A stretch of 64,000 nucleotides of DNA from an uncultured Bacteroidales bacterium (lineage in GTDB: Bacteria > Bacteroidota > Bacteroidia > Bacteroidales > P3): the NCBI GenBank assembly GCA_900314925.1, contig OMXC01000007.1, positions 1 through 64,000 of the forward strand. The letters are read 5' to 3'. The notes under the pieces are model-generated. The model worked only from the letters and a program-made list of their open reading frames with translations, was not told the DNA's origin and did no database searches. The position numbers and the translations under genes are program-made. Positions 27,967-35,495 of the stretch are shown piece after piece (positions within the stretch are counted from its first letter, which is position 1; every line of letters starts with the position of its first letter).

Positions 27967-29871
27967 ATGTCAGAAGAAGTCTTAATACCGCAGGCCAATG
28001 CTGCCGACTATAATGATGACAGCATAGTACATCTTGAGGATATGGAACATATCCGGCTTCGTCCGGGTATGTATATAGGCAAACTGGGCGACGGCTCAAG
28101 CCATGATGACGGCATCTATGTGCTCATCAAGGAGGTTATAGACAACTCCATCGATGAGTATACCTCAGGCTATGGCAAGAAAATAGAGGTGAAGATAAAC
28201 TTTGCCGAGCGGCGTGTCAGCATACGCGACTATGGCCGCGGCATCCCGCTGGGCAAGCTGGTGGAGGCGGTCAGCAAGCTCAATACAGGTGCCAAGTACG
28301 ACAGCAAGGTGTTCCAGAAGTCGGTCGGCCTTAACGGCGTCGGCACCAAGGCGGTGAACGCCCTTAGCAGTTATTTTCGCGTGCAGGCATTCCGTGACGG
28401 CAAGACCCGTTGGGCCGAGTTCGCTGACGGCAAGCTTGTGAACGATAGCGGCATTGTCGCCGACAACAGTCCCGACACAGGCACGTTGGTTGAGTTTGTG
28501 CCAGACAGTAAGCTGTTCGGCAATTACCATTTCATCAGCGAGTATGTGGAGCGGCGTATATGGAACTATGCCTACCTGAACAGGGGGCTCACGATGTACT
28601 ATAACGACCGCCGCTACTACTCAAAGAACGGCCTGCTCGACCTCTTGGAAAACAACTTGCAGACGGAACCGCTGTACCCGATAATACATATCAAGGACGG
28701 TGACTTCGAGGCCGCCTTTACACATGTCAACGGCCAGAACAACGACTATTATTATTCCTTCGTCAACGGTCAGCATACAACTGAAGGCGGCACCCATCAG
28801 AGCGCCTTCCGTGAGGCCTATGCACGTGTCGTAAAGGAGTTCATCAAGAAAGACTATGCCCCGGAAGTGATACGCGGCGGCCTTGTATGTGCGCTGTGTA
28901 TACGCATCCAAGAGCCGGTCTTCGAGGCACAGACAAAGACTAAGCTCGGGTCCACGCACCTTGAGCCCAACAAGGTCGACGGCAGTAACGACAGTCCGCT
29001 GCTGAAGACGTATGTGCTTGACATTCTCAAACGTCACCTTGACAATTATCTGCATATCCATGCTGATACCGCAGAGGCCCTGCTGGCCAAGATAAACGCC
29101 AATGAAAAGGAGCGCAAGGACATTGCCGGCATCAAGAAAATAGCCAGAGAGGGCGCCAAGAAAGCCTCTCTCAACAACCGCAAGCTGCGCGATTGCCACG
29201 TCCACTACAACACCAATCATGCACGCCGTCTTGAGAGTACGATATTCATCACCGAAGGCGATTCGGCATCCGGCTCCATCACCAAGAGCCGCGATGTCGA
29301 CACCCAGGCCGTTTTCTCGCTCCGCGGCAAGCCGAAGAATACCTACAGCATAAGCAAGGTGGATGTGTATAAGAATGAGGAGCTGAACCTCTTGCATAAC
29401 GCTCTCGACATCGATGAGTCGCTCGACAACCTGCGATACAACAATGTCGTCATCGCTACCGATGCCGATGTCGACGGCATGCATATACGGCTTTTGCTGC
29501 TCACGTTCTTCCTCCGCTTCTATCCGGAACTCGTCTCCTCCGGCCATGTATACATACTCCAGACACCCCTGTTCCGTGTGCGCAACAAGCAGAAGACGAC
29601 CTACTGCTACACTGACGACGAGCGCATAGCTGCCATCAAGGCCACTCCGGGTGCCGAGATTACACGGTTCAAGGGCCTCGGCGAGATATCGCCCGAGGAG
29701 TTCAAGAACTTTATAGGCAAAGATATGCGTCTCGACCCCGTCCTCCTGCATAAGGAATTCGACACAGACCGCACCCTCTCGTTCTACATGGGCGAGAACA
29801 CCCTGGAGCGCCGCGAGTTCATCATGCAGAACCTGCGCATCGAAGATGACGAGAGTATTGTGGTAGCCTAA
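27967..29871 (+). CDS. parE: DNA topoisomerase IV subunit B
   Basis: The product is 634 aa, the usual length of Bacteroidota ParE. A GHKL ATPase domain comes first ([33 protein letters not shown]). The transducer domain follows. The TOPRIM domain carries [10 protein letters not shown] and the acidic [11 protein letters not shown]. The C-terminus closes with RRFIMQN-like sequence. The short TOPRIM without a gyrase insert and the N-terminal [17 protein letters not shown] favour ParE over GyrB. It decatenates chromosomes with ParC. No parC follows here; an unrelated Lys/Ala-tailed gene does. Confidence 0.92.
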   Translation: MSEEVLIPQANAADYNDDSIVHLEDMEHIRLRPGMYIGKLGDGSSHDDGIYVLIKEVIDNSIDEYTSGYGKKIEVKINFAERRVSIRDYGRGIPLGKLVEAVSKLNTGAKYDSKVFQKSVGLNGVGTKAVNALSSYFRVQAFRDGKTRWAEFADGKLVNDSGIVADNSPDTGTLVEFVPDSKLFGNYHFISEYVERRIWNYAYLNRGLTMYYNDRRYYSKNGLLDLLENNLQTEPLYPIIHIKDGDFEAAFTHVNGQNNDYYYSFVNGQHTTEGGTHQSAFREAYARVVKEFIKKDYAPEVIRGGLVCALCIRIQEPVFEAQTKTKLGSTHLEPNKVDGSNDSPLLKTYVLDILKRHLDNYLHIHADTAEALLAKINANEKERKDIAGIKKIAREGAKKASLNNRKLRDCHVHYNTNHARRLESTIFITEGDSASGSITKSRDVDTQAVFSLRGKPKNTYSISKVDVYKNEELNLLHNALDIDESLDNLRYNNVVIATDADVDGMHIRLLLLTFFLRFYPELVSSGHVYILQTPLFRVRNKQKTTYCYTDDERIAAIKATPGAEITRFKGLGEISPEEFKNFIGKDMRLDPVLLHKEFDTDRTLSFYMGENTLERREFIMQNLRIEDDESIVVA

Positions 29872-29927
29872 AATAAATTTGGTCAGTTTCACTTTTTTTA
29901 CTAATATTGCACCCAAATACTACAACT

Positions 29928-30689
29928 ATGGCAACTACACATAAACGCAAGAAAAATCTGATTGTCAGCTACAAGAACCTCCCTGACGACGTTAAAGAGT
30001 TATTCAAAGAAGCCTATCCCGACGGCTACAGCAACTATATAACAAAGTTTGTGAAGCCTAACGGTGAGGCTATTTTTGTCGTCCCGTTCGAGACGGAGGA
30101 CACCGCCTATATGGTCAAGTTCGACGTCAAGATAGACACCCTTGGCGAAGATCTCGACAAGGCGTTGTTTGACGATGACGGCGATGAACCCGCTGAAGAG
30201 AGCGAGTTTGACACCCTTACCGAGACCCGCGAGAAGGAGGAGGGCATCGTCACCCACCGTGAGGAACACCTCAGGCATGGCGACTTCGAGGACGTGCTCT
30301 CCGACGACAAGAAAAAGAAGACCTCCCTCGGTGTCGACAAGGAAGGGCTCAAGGAAGCCTTCGCCGACGACGAGGAGGCCGACGAGCTGGACAGCTACGA
30401 GCGTATCGGGGACGATGAACCAGAAGACGACGACTTCGAGCCGTCCGACGAGGATCTTCGTGGCATCGAGGATGAATTCCTCGATGACGAAATACCGCCG
30501 CTGGACGCCACAATCCCCGAAGAGGAGATGGTGAAGATCGACAAGCCCTCCAAGAAAGCCGCCAAGCCCGCCGCCAAAGCGCCCGCCAAGGCCGCCAAAG
30601 CCCCGGCAAAGAGCACGGCAAAAACAGCCGCCAAGACCGCCGGCAAGTCCGTCGCCAAAGCCCCGGCCAAGAAAACAACCAAGAAATAG
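29928..30689 (+). CDS. Acidic protein with histone H1-like Lys/Ala/Pro tail
   Basis: About 253 aa from ATG 29928. Residues 1-75 form a small compact domain (NLPDDVKELFKEAYPDGYSNYITKFV...AYMVKFDV). Residues 75-200 are strongly acidic and disordered. The last 55 residues are built from AKAPAKAAK-like repeats, as in histone H1 and bacterial H1-like proteins, and are expected to bind DNA or RNA. The gene follows parE by 56 nt, fitting a chromosome-organising role by inference only. I see a weak -7 element (TAATATTG) just before it. Confidence 0.75.
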   Translation: MATTHKRKKNLIVSYKNLPDDVKELFKEAYPDGYSNYITKFVKPNGEAIFVVPFETEDTAYMVKFDVKIDTLGEDLDKALFDDDGDEPAEESEFDTLTETREKEEGIVTHREEHLRHGDFEDVLSDDKKKKTSLGVDKEGLKEAFADDEEADELDSYERIGDDEPEDDDFEPSDEDLRGIEDEFLDDEIPPLDATIPEEEMVKIDKPSKKAAKPAAKAPAKAAKAPAKSTAKTAAKTAGKSVAKAPAKKTTKK

Positions 30690-30713
30690 AAAACAAACAA
30701 AATAGCAATCATC

Positions 30714-31442
30714 ATGAAGAGATTAGTAAAAGTCATCTGTCTCGCTGCCGTCATGACGGTGGCAGGCACGCACGCGCAGGCTCAGTTCCGCCAGTCCATC
30801 TTCCTCAACGGGGCGCTCCCCACAGGCCAGTTCGCCAAAGACGTCAACACCGATCGCGGAATCCTTGGCGACCAGGTTCCCCTGTATCGCGAAGACATCG
30901 GCAAGGACGCCACCCCCGGCTTCGGCCTCGGCTATCGCATCAGCTACCGCTTCGATGTAGGCATGGGCGAAGTGGCTCCCTTTGCTCAGGCCGACTTCTT
31001 CTGGAACTTTATCGGCTCCAAGTGGAGCGACAAGTACATCCAGGCCAAGGGCAAATCACCCAACTACTTCAACATCCCCATCATGCTTGGTGTCAGCTAC
31101 CTCTACGACGAGCTCTGGAACGACATCACCCCGTATGCTGAGTTCGCTGTCGGCGGCGACCTCTTCATTATCGGCAGCGAGAAGGTAACCATTGCCGACA
31201 AGTCCTACACCTACGCCTACAAGCCCACCGTCGCCCTCTCCTGGATGTTCGGCCTCGGCGCCTATTTCGGCCGCCACGTCAGCGCCGGTATCTACTACTA
31301 CGGCCTCGGCAAGCACGTCGTCAGCTATACCGACAAGACCTACAAGTCCTTTGGTGAACTCATGAAAGCCGATGTCGACGCAGGCGCTATCCCCACCCGC
31401 ACCGTCGGCGAGTTCGCTCTTCGCATCGGCTTCCACTTCTGA
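30714..31442 (+). CDS. Outer-membrane beta-barrel protein (porin family)
   Basis: The product is 242 aa with a signal peptide ending ...GTHAQAQ. Barrel-like alternating strands follow: FRQSIFLNGALPTGQF, GFGLGYRISYRFDVGM, APFAQADFFWNF, PTVALSWMFGLGAYF. It ends in the aromatic strand FALRIGFHF with C-terminal Phe, as needed for BAM recognition. Function unknown. It begins 24 nt after the histone-tail-like gene and ends at a UUCG-capped terminator. Confidence 0.82.
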   Translation: MKRLVKVICLAAVMTVAGTHAQAQFRQSIFLNGALPTGQFAKDVNTDRGILGDQVPLYREDIGKDATPGFGLGYRISYRFDVGMGEVAPFAQADFFWNFIGSKWSDKYIQAKGKSPNYFNIPIMLGVSYLYDELWNDITPYAEFAVGGDLFIIGSEKVTIADKSYTYAYKPTVALSWMFGLGAYFGRHVSAGIYYYGLGKHVVSYTDKTYKSFGELMKADVDAGAIPTRTVGEFALRIGFHF

Positions 31443-31464
31443 CAAGTAAAGGCACGACAAACAT

Positions 31465-31500
31465 AAAGGGCCGGCGTTCGCGCCGGCCCTTTCTTGTTAT
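31465..31500 (+). terminator. Terminator with UUCG loop
   Basis: AAAGGGCCGGCG (31465-31476), loop TTCG, CGCCGGCCCTTT (31481-31492), then TCTTGTT. Perfect 12-bp stem. It may also serve serS from the other side. Confidence 0.9.
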
Positions 31501-31533
31501 AGTCATTGTCACTACTCGCGCTCCGCTTCCCGC

Positions 31534-32808
31534 TTAGTCTATCTTGTCGAATCCCAGGTAGGGGCGCAGGCACTCCGGCATCACGATGCCGTCGGGCGTC
31601 TGGTTGTTCTCCAGCAGGGCTGCAACGATGCGCGGCAGGGCCAGGGCCGACCCGTTCAACGTGTGGCAGAGCTGCATCTTGCCGTTCTCGTCCTTGAAGC
31701 GCAACTTCATGCGGTTGGCCTGGAAGGTCTCAAAGTTGCTCACCGAGCTCACCTCCAGCCACCGTTTCTGCGCGGCGCTCCACACCTCGAAGTCAAAGGT
31801 CATGGCGCTCGTGAAGCTGATGTCGCCGCCGCAGAGCTTCAGTATGTGGTAGGGGAGACCCAGCTTGTCGAGCAGGCCGCCCACGTGCTTCTTCATCTCC
31901 TCGAGCATGGCGTAGCTGCGGTCGGGATGCTCTATGACGACAATCTCCACCTTCGAGAACTCGTGCAGGCGGTTCAGCCCGCGCACGTCCTTGCCGTAGC
32001 TGCCGGCCTCGCGGCGGAAACACTCGCTGTAGCCCACACGCTTGATGGGGAACTGCTTGGCGTCCACCACCTCGCCGCGGAAGATGTTGGTGATGGGCAC
32101 CTCGGCCGTCGGAATCATGTAGAACCCATCCAGCGGCACAGCGTACATCTGTCCCTCCTTGTCGGGCAGCTGGCCTGTGCCGAGGCCCGAAGCCTCGTTC
32201 ACCATCAGCGGCGGCTGTATCTCAACAAAACCCGCATCGGCGGCCTCGTTGAGGAAGAAGTTTATCAACGCGCGCTGCAGACGGGCGCCCTTGCCCTTGT
32301 AGAAGGGGAAGCCGGCGCCGGTCACCTTGTTGCCCAGCTCGAAGTCTATGATGTCGTACTTGGCGCAGAGGTCCCAGTGGGGCAGCGCGTCGGCAGGCAG
32401 GTCGGGCTTCGTGCCGTATTCGCCGACCACCACGTTGTCGGCCTCGCTCTTGCCCGCGGGCACACTCGGGTGCGGCGCGTTGGGCAGCGAGATGAGCTTC
32501 TCGTTGAGGGTCTTCTCCGTGGCGGCCTGCTCCTCGCCGAGGGCTTTCTCCTCGCCCTTCAGCTCTGCCGTGCGGGCTTTGGCCTTCTCGGCCTCCTCGC
32601 GGAGCCCCTGCTTCATCAGCATCCCTATCTCCTTGGCCATGCGATTCTGCTCCGCCTTCACGGCGTCGGCCTTCACCTGAAGGGCGCGGCGCTGGGCGTC
32701 GAGCTCGATGATCTCGGCGATGCGTTCCTCTACGTTCTGTACATTCTTAATCTTCAGTCGCGAGATGCACTCCTCACGATGGTCTTTTATGTATTGCAGT
32801 TGCAGCAT
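31534..32808 (-). CDS. serS: Serine-tRNA ligase
   Basis: The product is 424 aa. The N-terminal antiparallel coiled-coil arm (about 25-100) that grips the long variable arm of tRNA-Ser is present. Class II motifs follow: motif 2 FRREAGSYGKDVRGLNRLHEFSKVE, and motif 3 NGSALALPRIVAALLEN. It charges tRNA-Ser in the cytosol. A tRNA-Ser gene lies just upstream at 32914-32998 on the same strand, with a 7-bp repeat between. Confidence 0.97.
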   Translation of the reverse strand: MLQLQYIKDHREECISRLKIKNVQNVEERIAEIIELDAQRRALQVKADAVKAEQNRMAKEIGMLMKQGLREEAEKAKARTAELKGEEKALGEEQAATEKTLNEKLISLPNAPHPSVPAGKSEADNVVVGEYGTKPDLPADALPHWDLCAKYDIIDFELGNKVTGAGFPFYKGKGARLQRALINFFLNEAADAGFVEIQPPLMVNEASGLGTGQLPDKEGQMYAVPLDGFYMIPTAEVPITNIFRGEVVDAKQFPIKRVGYSECFRREAGSYGKDVRGLNRLHEFSKVEIVVIEHPDRSYAMLEEMKKHVGGLLDKLGLPYHILKLCGGDISFTSAMTFDFEVWSAAQKRWLEVSSVSNFETFQANRMKLRFKDENGKMQLCHTLNGSALALPRIVAALLENNQTPDGIVMPECLRPYLGFDKID

Positions 32809-32824
32809 ATTGGTACATCTTATT

Positions 32825-32906
32825 GATTATGGGTTATCGGTCATTCCTGGCTGATGCCGATGTCTGCTCGTGCGCCTGTAACCCATAACCTATAACCCAT
32901 AACCTC
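32825..32906. repeat. 7-bp phased repeat, inverted halves, between serS and tRNA-Ser
   Basis: Left part GATTATG, GGTTATC, GGTCATT (from 32825). Right part TAACCCA, TAACCTA, TAACCCA, TAACCTC (32879-32906). The right units are complements of the left ones, so the ends can fold together around about 33 nt of unrelated sequence. Confidence 0.6.
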
Positions 32907-32913
32907 TTTTCAG

Positions 32914-32998
32914 CGGAGAGAGAGGGATTCGAACCCCCGGACCCTCGCAGGTCAACGGTTTTCAAGACCGCCGCAATCGACCGCTCTGCCATCTCTCC
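32914..32998 (-). tRNA. tRNA-Ser (anticodon TGA)
   Basis: 85 nt on the minus strand. The acceptor GGAGAGA pairs with TCTCTCC, followed by discriminator G. The anticodon loop CTTGAAA carries TGA (reads UCA-type codons), followed by a long variable arm and the T loop GGTTCGAATCC. The CCA end is not encoded. Own promoter at 33016-33023. Confidence 0.95.
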
Positions 32999-33015
32999 AT
33001 TCTCTTTTGAGAGTG

Positions 33016-33023
33016 CAAAAATA
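33016..33023 (-). promoter_or_regulatory. -7 element of the tRNA-Ser promoter
   Basis: TATTTTTG followed by CAC on the minus strand, 17 nt before the mature 5' end. Confidence 0.65.
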
Positions 33024-33227
33024 GCATTTTCTGCCGACATGGCAAAATGTTTTTTCAAACTCTTTGTGTATCAGTCCCCTGTCGCCGCAGGCGCGCGTCG
33101 TCCCCTCTGTCTTGTGTGCTCTGTTTGGCCCGATAATTGCCATGCGATTATGGTTGCGCGATACTGTATTGGAAATCAAAGTAGTATGTGGTGCTGATTT
33201 CTCGAAACCCTTGCTGTGCCTGTGTTT

Positions 33228-33337
33228 GTTCGGAGCCCCTACGGCCCCTCTACGGACCCCCTTCGGCCGTTTTTCAGTGGAAGGCCGTAGAAAGGCCGTA
33301 GGGGAGCCGTAGGGGCTCCGTAGGGACTCTGTAGGGG
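33228..33337. repeat. 11-bp phased array (CTACGG/CCGTAG type)
   Basis: Ten 11-nt units in register, such as CTACGGCCCCT, CTACGGACCCC, CTTCGGCCGTT, TTTCAGTGGAA, GGCCGTAGAAA, GGCCGTAGGGG, AGCCGTAGGGG, CTCCGTAGGGA, CTCTGTAGGGG. Inverted arms GGAGCCCCTACGG (33232-33244) and CCGTAGGGGCTCC (33307-33319). It lies in the 33059-33376 gap; the remainder of that gap shows nothing clear. Confidence 0.88.
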
Positions 33338-33376
33338 ATGGCTTATCGTGGTGAGCCGTCGACAGACGGCGGCGGG

Positions 33377-33568
33377 TCAATGTTTGCGCTTGTTCTTAAG
33401 GTCGCAGGTGCAGTTTGCGCAGCGCCCCGTCTTGGGGTCGGCGTTGGCGCAGGGGCGTTTGAATTCTTTTTCCTTGTGCAGCAGCATCTTGAGGCCGAGG
33501 GCGGCCATCATCAATGCGAAGATGCCCACGGCTATGACGAGTACTATGAGTATTGTTTTGTGTTCCAT
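33377..33568 (-). CDS. Small membrane protein with Cys-rich tail
   Basis: The product is 63 aa. One membrane helix (about 6-30: ILIVLVIAVGIFALMMAALGL) is followed by a short basic linker and a cytosolic or periplasmic end with three cysteines in CANADPKTGRCANCTC. I recall similar small conserved proteins in Bacteroidales but no function. The Cys cluster could bind a metal. It lies between tRNA-Asn and the 11-bp array, on the same strand as both tRNAs. Confidence 0.7.
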   Translation of the reverse strand: MEHKTILIVLVIAVGIFALMMAALGLKMLLHKEKEFKRPCANADPKTGRCANCTCDLKNKRKH

Positions 33569-33620
33569 TTCTGCGCTGTATGGGTAAAAAAATAGAGCGC
33601 TGACACTCAGCGCTCCTTTG

Positions 33621-33694
33621 CTCCCCCTGAAGGACTTGAACCTTCGACCCCCTGATTAACAGTCAGGTGCTCTAACCAACTGAGCTAAGGAGGA
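33621..33694 (-). tRNA. tRNA-Asn (anticodon GTT)
   Basis: 74 nt on the minus strand. The acceptor TCCTCCT pairs with AGGGGGA (one T-G pair), D-arm TAGCTCAGTTGGTTAGA, anticodon loop CTGTTAA with GTT, T loop GGTTCAAGTCC. CCA not encoded. Promoter at 33719-33750. Confidence 0.96.
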
Positions 33695-33718
33695 TTCTTT
33701 TTCTCTTGAAATCGGGTG

Positions 33719-33750
33719 CAAAAGTACACACTTTTTTGGTTCTGGCCAAA
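33719..33750 (-). promoter_or_regulatory. Promoter of tRNA-Asn
   Basis: On the minus strand TTTG (33750-33747), 20 nt, TACTTTTG (33726-33719), then CAC. Confidence 0.7.
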
Positions 33751-33780
33751 TTTTTTTTCAAAATATTTTGCTGCAGCTGC

Positions 33781-34575
33781 CTAATGTGCTGTTATGTCGG
33801 TAGATATATGTTGCAAATTATCTATGAGGTCTGATGCGATGAGTGATGATTCCGACTGCTTTTCGATGGCTATGTCGCCCAATTTGCCGTGTATTTCCAC
33901 CGCCCGACATACTATATTGAAGGTCGACGCGCGCAAGTGGTTGGAACAGAGCATGCCGAGCATTATTCCCGTGAGCACGTCGCCGCTCCCGGCGGTGGCC
34001 ATGCCGGCGTTGCCGGTATGGTTTTCGTATGTCGCGCCGTCGGGCGCAAAGACTTTGGTGCGATGGGCTTTGCGCACTATCGTCAGGCTGTGCTTCGCGG
34101 CCATCTCGCCCGGGTCGTTCTCGCCGAAGAGGCGCGCGTATTCCGCCGCGTGGGGCGTCATGACGGCTCCGGCGGCCAGCGGCAGCCAGTCTTTGTGGAG
34201 GGCGAGGATGTTGAGGGCGTCGGCGTCGAGCACCAGGGGCGCTTCAGCGGGGCGCTGCTCGAGCAGCTGTCGGAGAGCCCGCTGTGTGCTCTCGGCGGTG
34301 CCGAGGCCGGGGCCGGCAGCGATGGCGGTGTAGCGCCCGAGGCTGCCGGGCGCGGTGGTGAAGAGCCTGTCGTCGGGGTCGATGTCGACCATGGCCTCGG
34401 GGAAGGCCGTCTGCATAGGGGCCACACACAGCGCCGGCAGGTGCGTGCTCACCAGGCCGCAGCCCGAACGCAGGGCCGCGCGTGCGGCGAGGATGGCGCA
34501 GCCCATGCGGCCATAGGCGCCGGCGACAAGCATGGCGTGGCCGTAGTCGTGTTTTGTGGTGTCTTGGTTGCGCAT
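33781..34575 (-). CDS. nnrD: ADP-dependent NAD(P)H-hydrate dehydratase
   Basis: The product is 264 aa. Ribokinase-like YjeF C-terminal domain: YGHAMLVAGAYGRMGCAILAARAALRSG at the start, LVLDADALN, and the catalytic loop NAGMATAGSGDVLTGI near 190-205. It repairs hydrated NADH and NADPH using ADP. The epimerase half (YjeF_N/NnrE) usually fused in front is absent, and the neighbouring genes do not encode it. It begins 1 nt after the EamA stop, the end of a leftward operon that starts at waaA. Confidence 0.92.
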   Translation of the reverse strand: MRNQDTTKHDYGHAMLVAGAYGRMGCAILAARAALRSGCGLVSTHLPALCVAPMQTAFPEAMVDIDPDDRLFTTAPGSLGRYTAIAAGPGLGTAESTQRALRQLLEQRPAEAPLVLDADALNILALHKDWLPLAAGAVMTPHAAEYARLFGENDPGEMAAKHSLTIVRKAHRTKVFAPDGATYENHTGNAGMATAGSGDVLTGIMLGMLCSNHLRASTFNIVCRAVEIHGKLGDIAIEKQSESSLIASDLIDNLQHISTDITAH

Positions 34576-34576
34576 G

Positions 34577-35491
34577 TCAGGATTGGGTGGTCGCTGGGCC
34601 GCCGTCTTTGCGGCGGGGCTCCATCTGTGCCAGTATGACGCCGGAGATGACGACGACGATGCCGAGTATCTTGATCCAGCTGAAGGTCTCCTGGCCTATG
34701 ATGAAGGCTGCTATCAGCGAGAAGATGGGTATGGCGTTGTTGAAGATGCAGGCCTCGGAGGCGCCGAGTGTGCGCACGCCGTAGTTGTAGCCGGCATAGG
34801 CGAGGGTGCTGCAGCAGATGCCGAGCACGAGGATCATCAGCAGCATCTTGGGGCTCCACGAGAGCATCAGGAGCTCCGTGCCGTCGAAGGCCAGGGTCAG
34901 CGGCAGGAAGTAGGCGAGGCCTATGATGTTCTGCCAGGTCGTCACCACGATGGGGTTGTAGCGGTCCACCACTTTCACGAGCAGCAGGGTGTAGACCACG
35001 GCTATCGCTACGGCGCCGCTGAGGAAGAGCAGCCCCTTGGGGTTGCCGCTGAGTTCGTCGCCGCCGACGAGCATGATGCCGACACCGGCGAGCGAGAGGA
35101 CGACGCCTATGATGAGTTGCGGGCTTATGCGCTTGCGGTAGGCGAACCACATGCCGAAGGGGACGAAGAGGGGTATGGTGGCTATGACCACGGAGGCGAG
35201 GCTGCCGCTGACGAGCTGCACACCGCTGGTCTCGCACAGGTGGTAGATGAAGGGCTCGCAGAATGCCAGCAGGAGGAACCATTTGATGTCTTGGCGGCGT
35301 ATCGGCTGCAGGCGCCGTGTGAGCAGCAGCGTGGGCAGCATCACGGCGGTGGCTATGGCGAGGCGGAGGGTTATGAGGGTGGTGACGGTCATGTGCTCTT
35401 CTGTGAGGAACAGCTCTTTGGTAAGTATGAAGCTGACGCCCCAGAAAATGACCGACAGGGTGATGACGATATACGTTATTGTTCTCTTCAT
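34577..35491 (-). CDS. EamA-family (DMT) transporter
   Basis: The product is 304 aa with ten membrane helices in two five-helix EamA repeats. The repeat borders carry FWGVSFILTKE and GYNYGVRTLGASEACIFNNAIPIFSLI, typical of drug/metabolite exporters. The substrate is unknown. Packed between tamL (4-nt gap) and nnrD (1-nt gap). Confidence 0.9.
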   Translation of the reverse strand: MKRTITYIVITLSVIFWGVSFILTKELFLTEEHMTVTTLITLRLAIATAVMLPTLLLTRRLQPIRRQDIKWFLLLAFCEPFIYHLCETSGVQLVSGSLASVVIATIPLFVPFGMWFAYRKRISPQLIIGVVLSLAGVGIMLVGGDELSGNPKGLLFLSGAVAIAVVYTLLLVKVVDRYNPIVVTTWQNIIGLAYFLPLTLAFDGTELLMLSWSPKMLLMILVLGICCSTLAYAGYNYGVRTLGASEACIFNNAIPIFSLIAAFIIGQETFSWIKILGIVVVISGVILAQMEPRRKDGGPATTQS

Positions 35492-35495
35492 GGTG

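Noticed and set aside
29907..29927. Upstream start for the histone-tail-like protein
   Set aside because: It would place the start at the predicted promoter region; the ATG at 29928 gives a natural basic N-terminus.
32834..33058. 74-aa leftward frame
   Set aside because: It reads through tRNA-Ser and its promoter.
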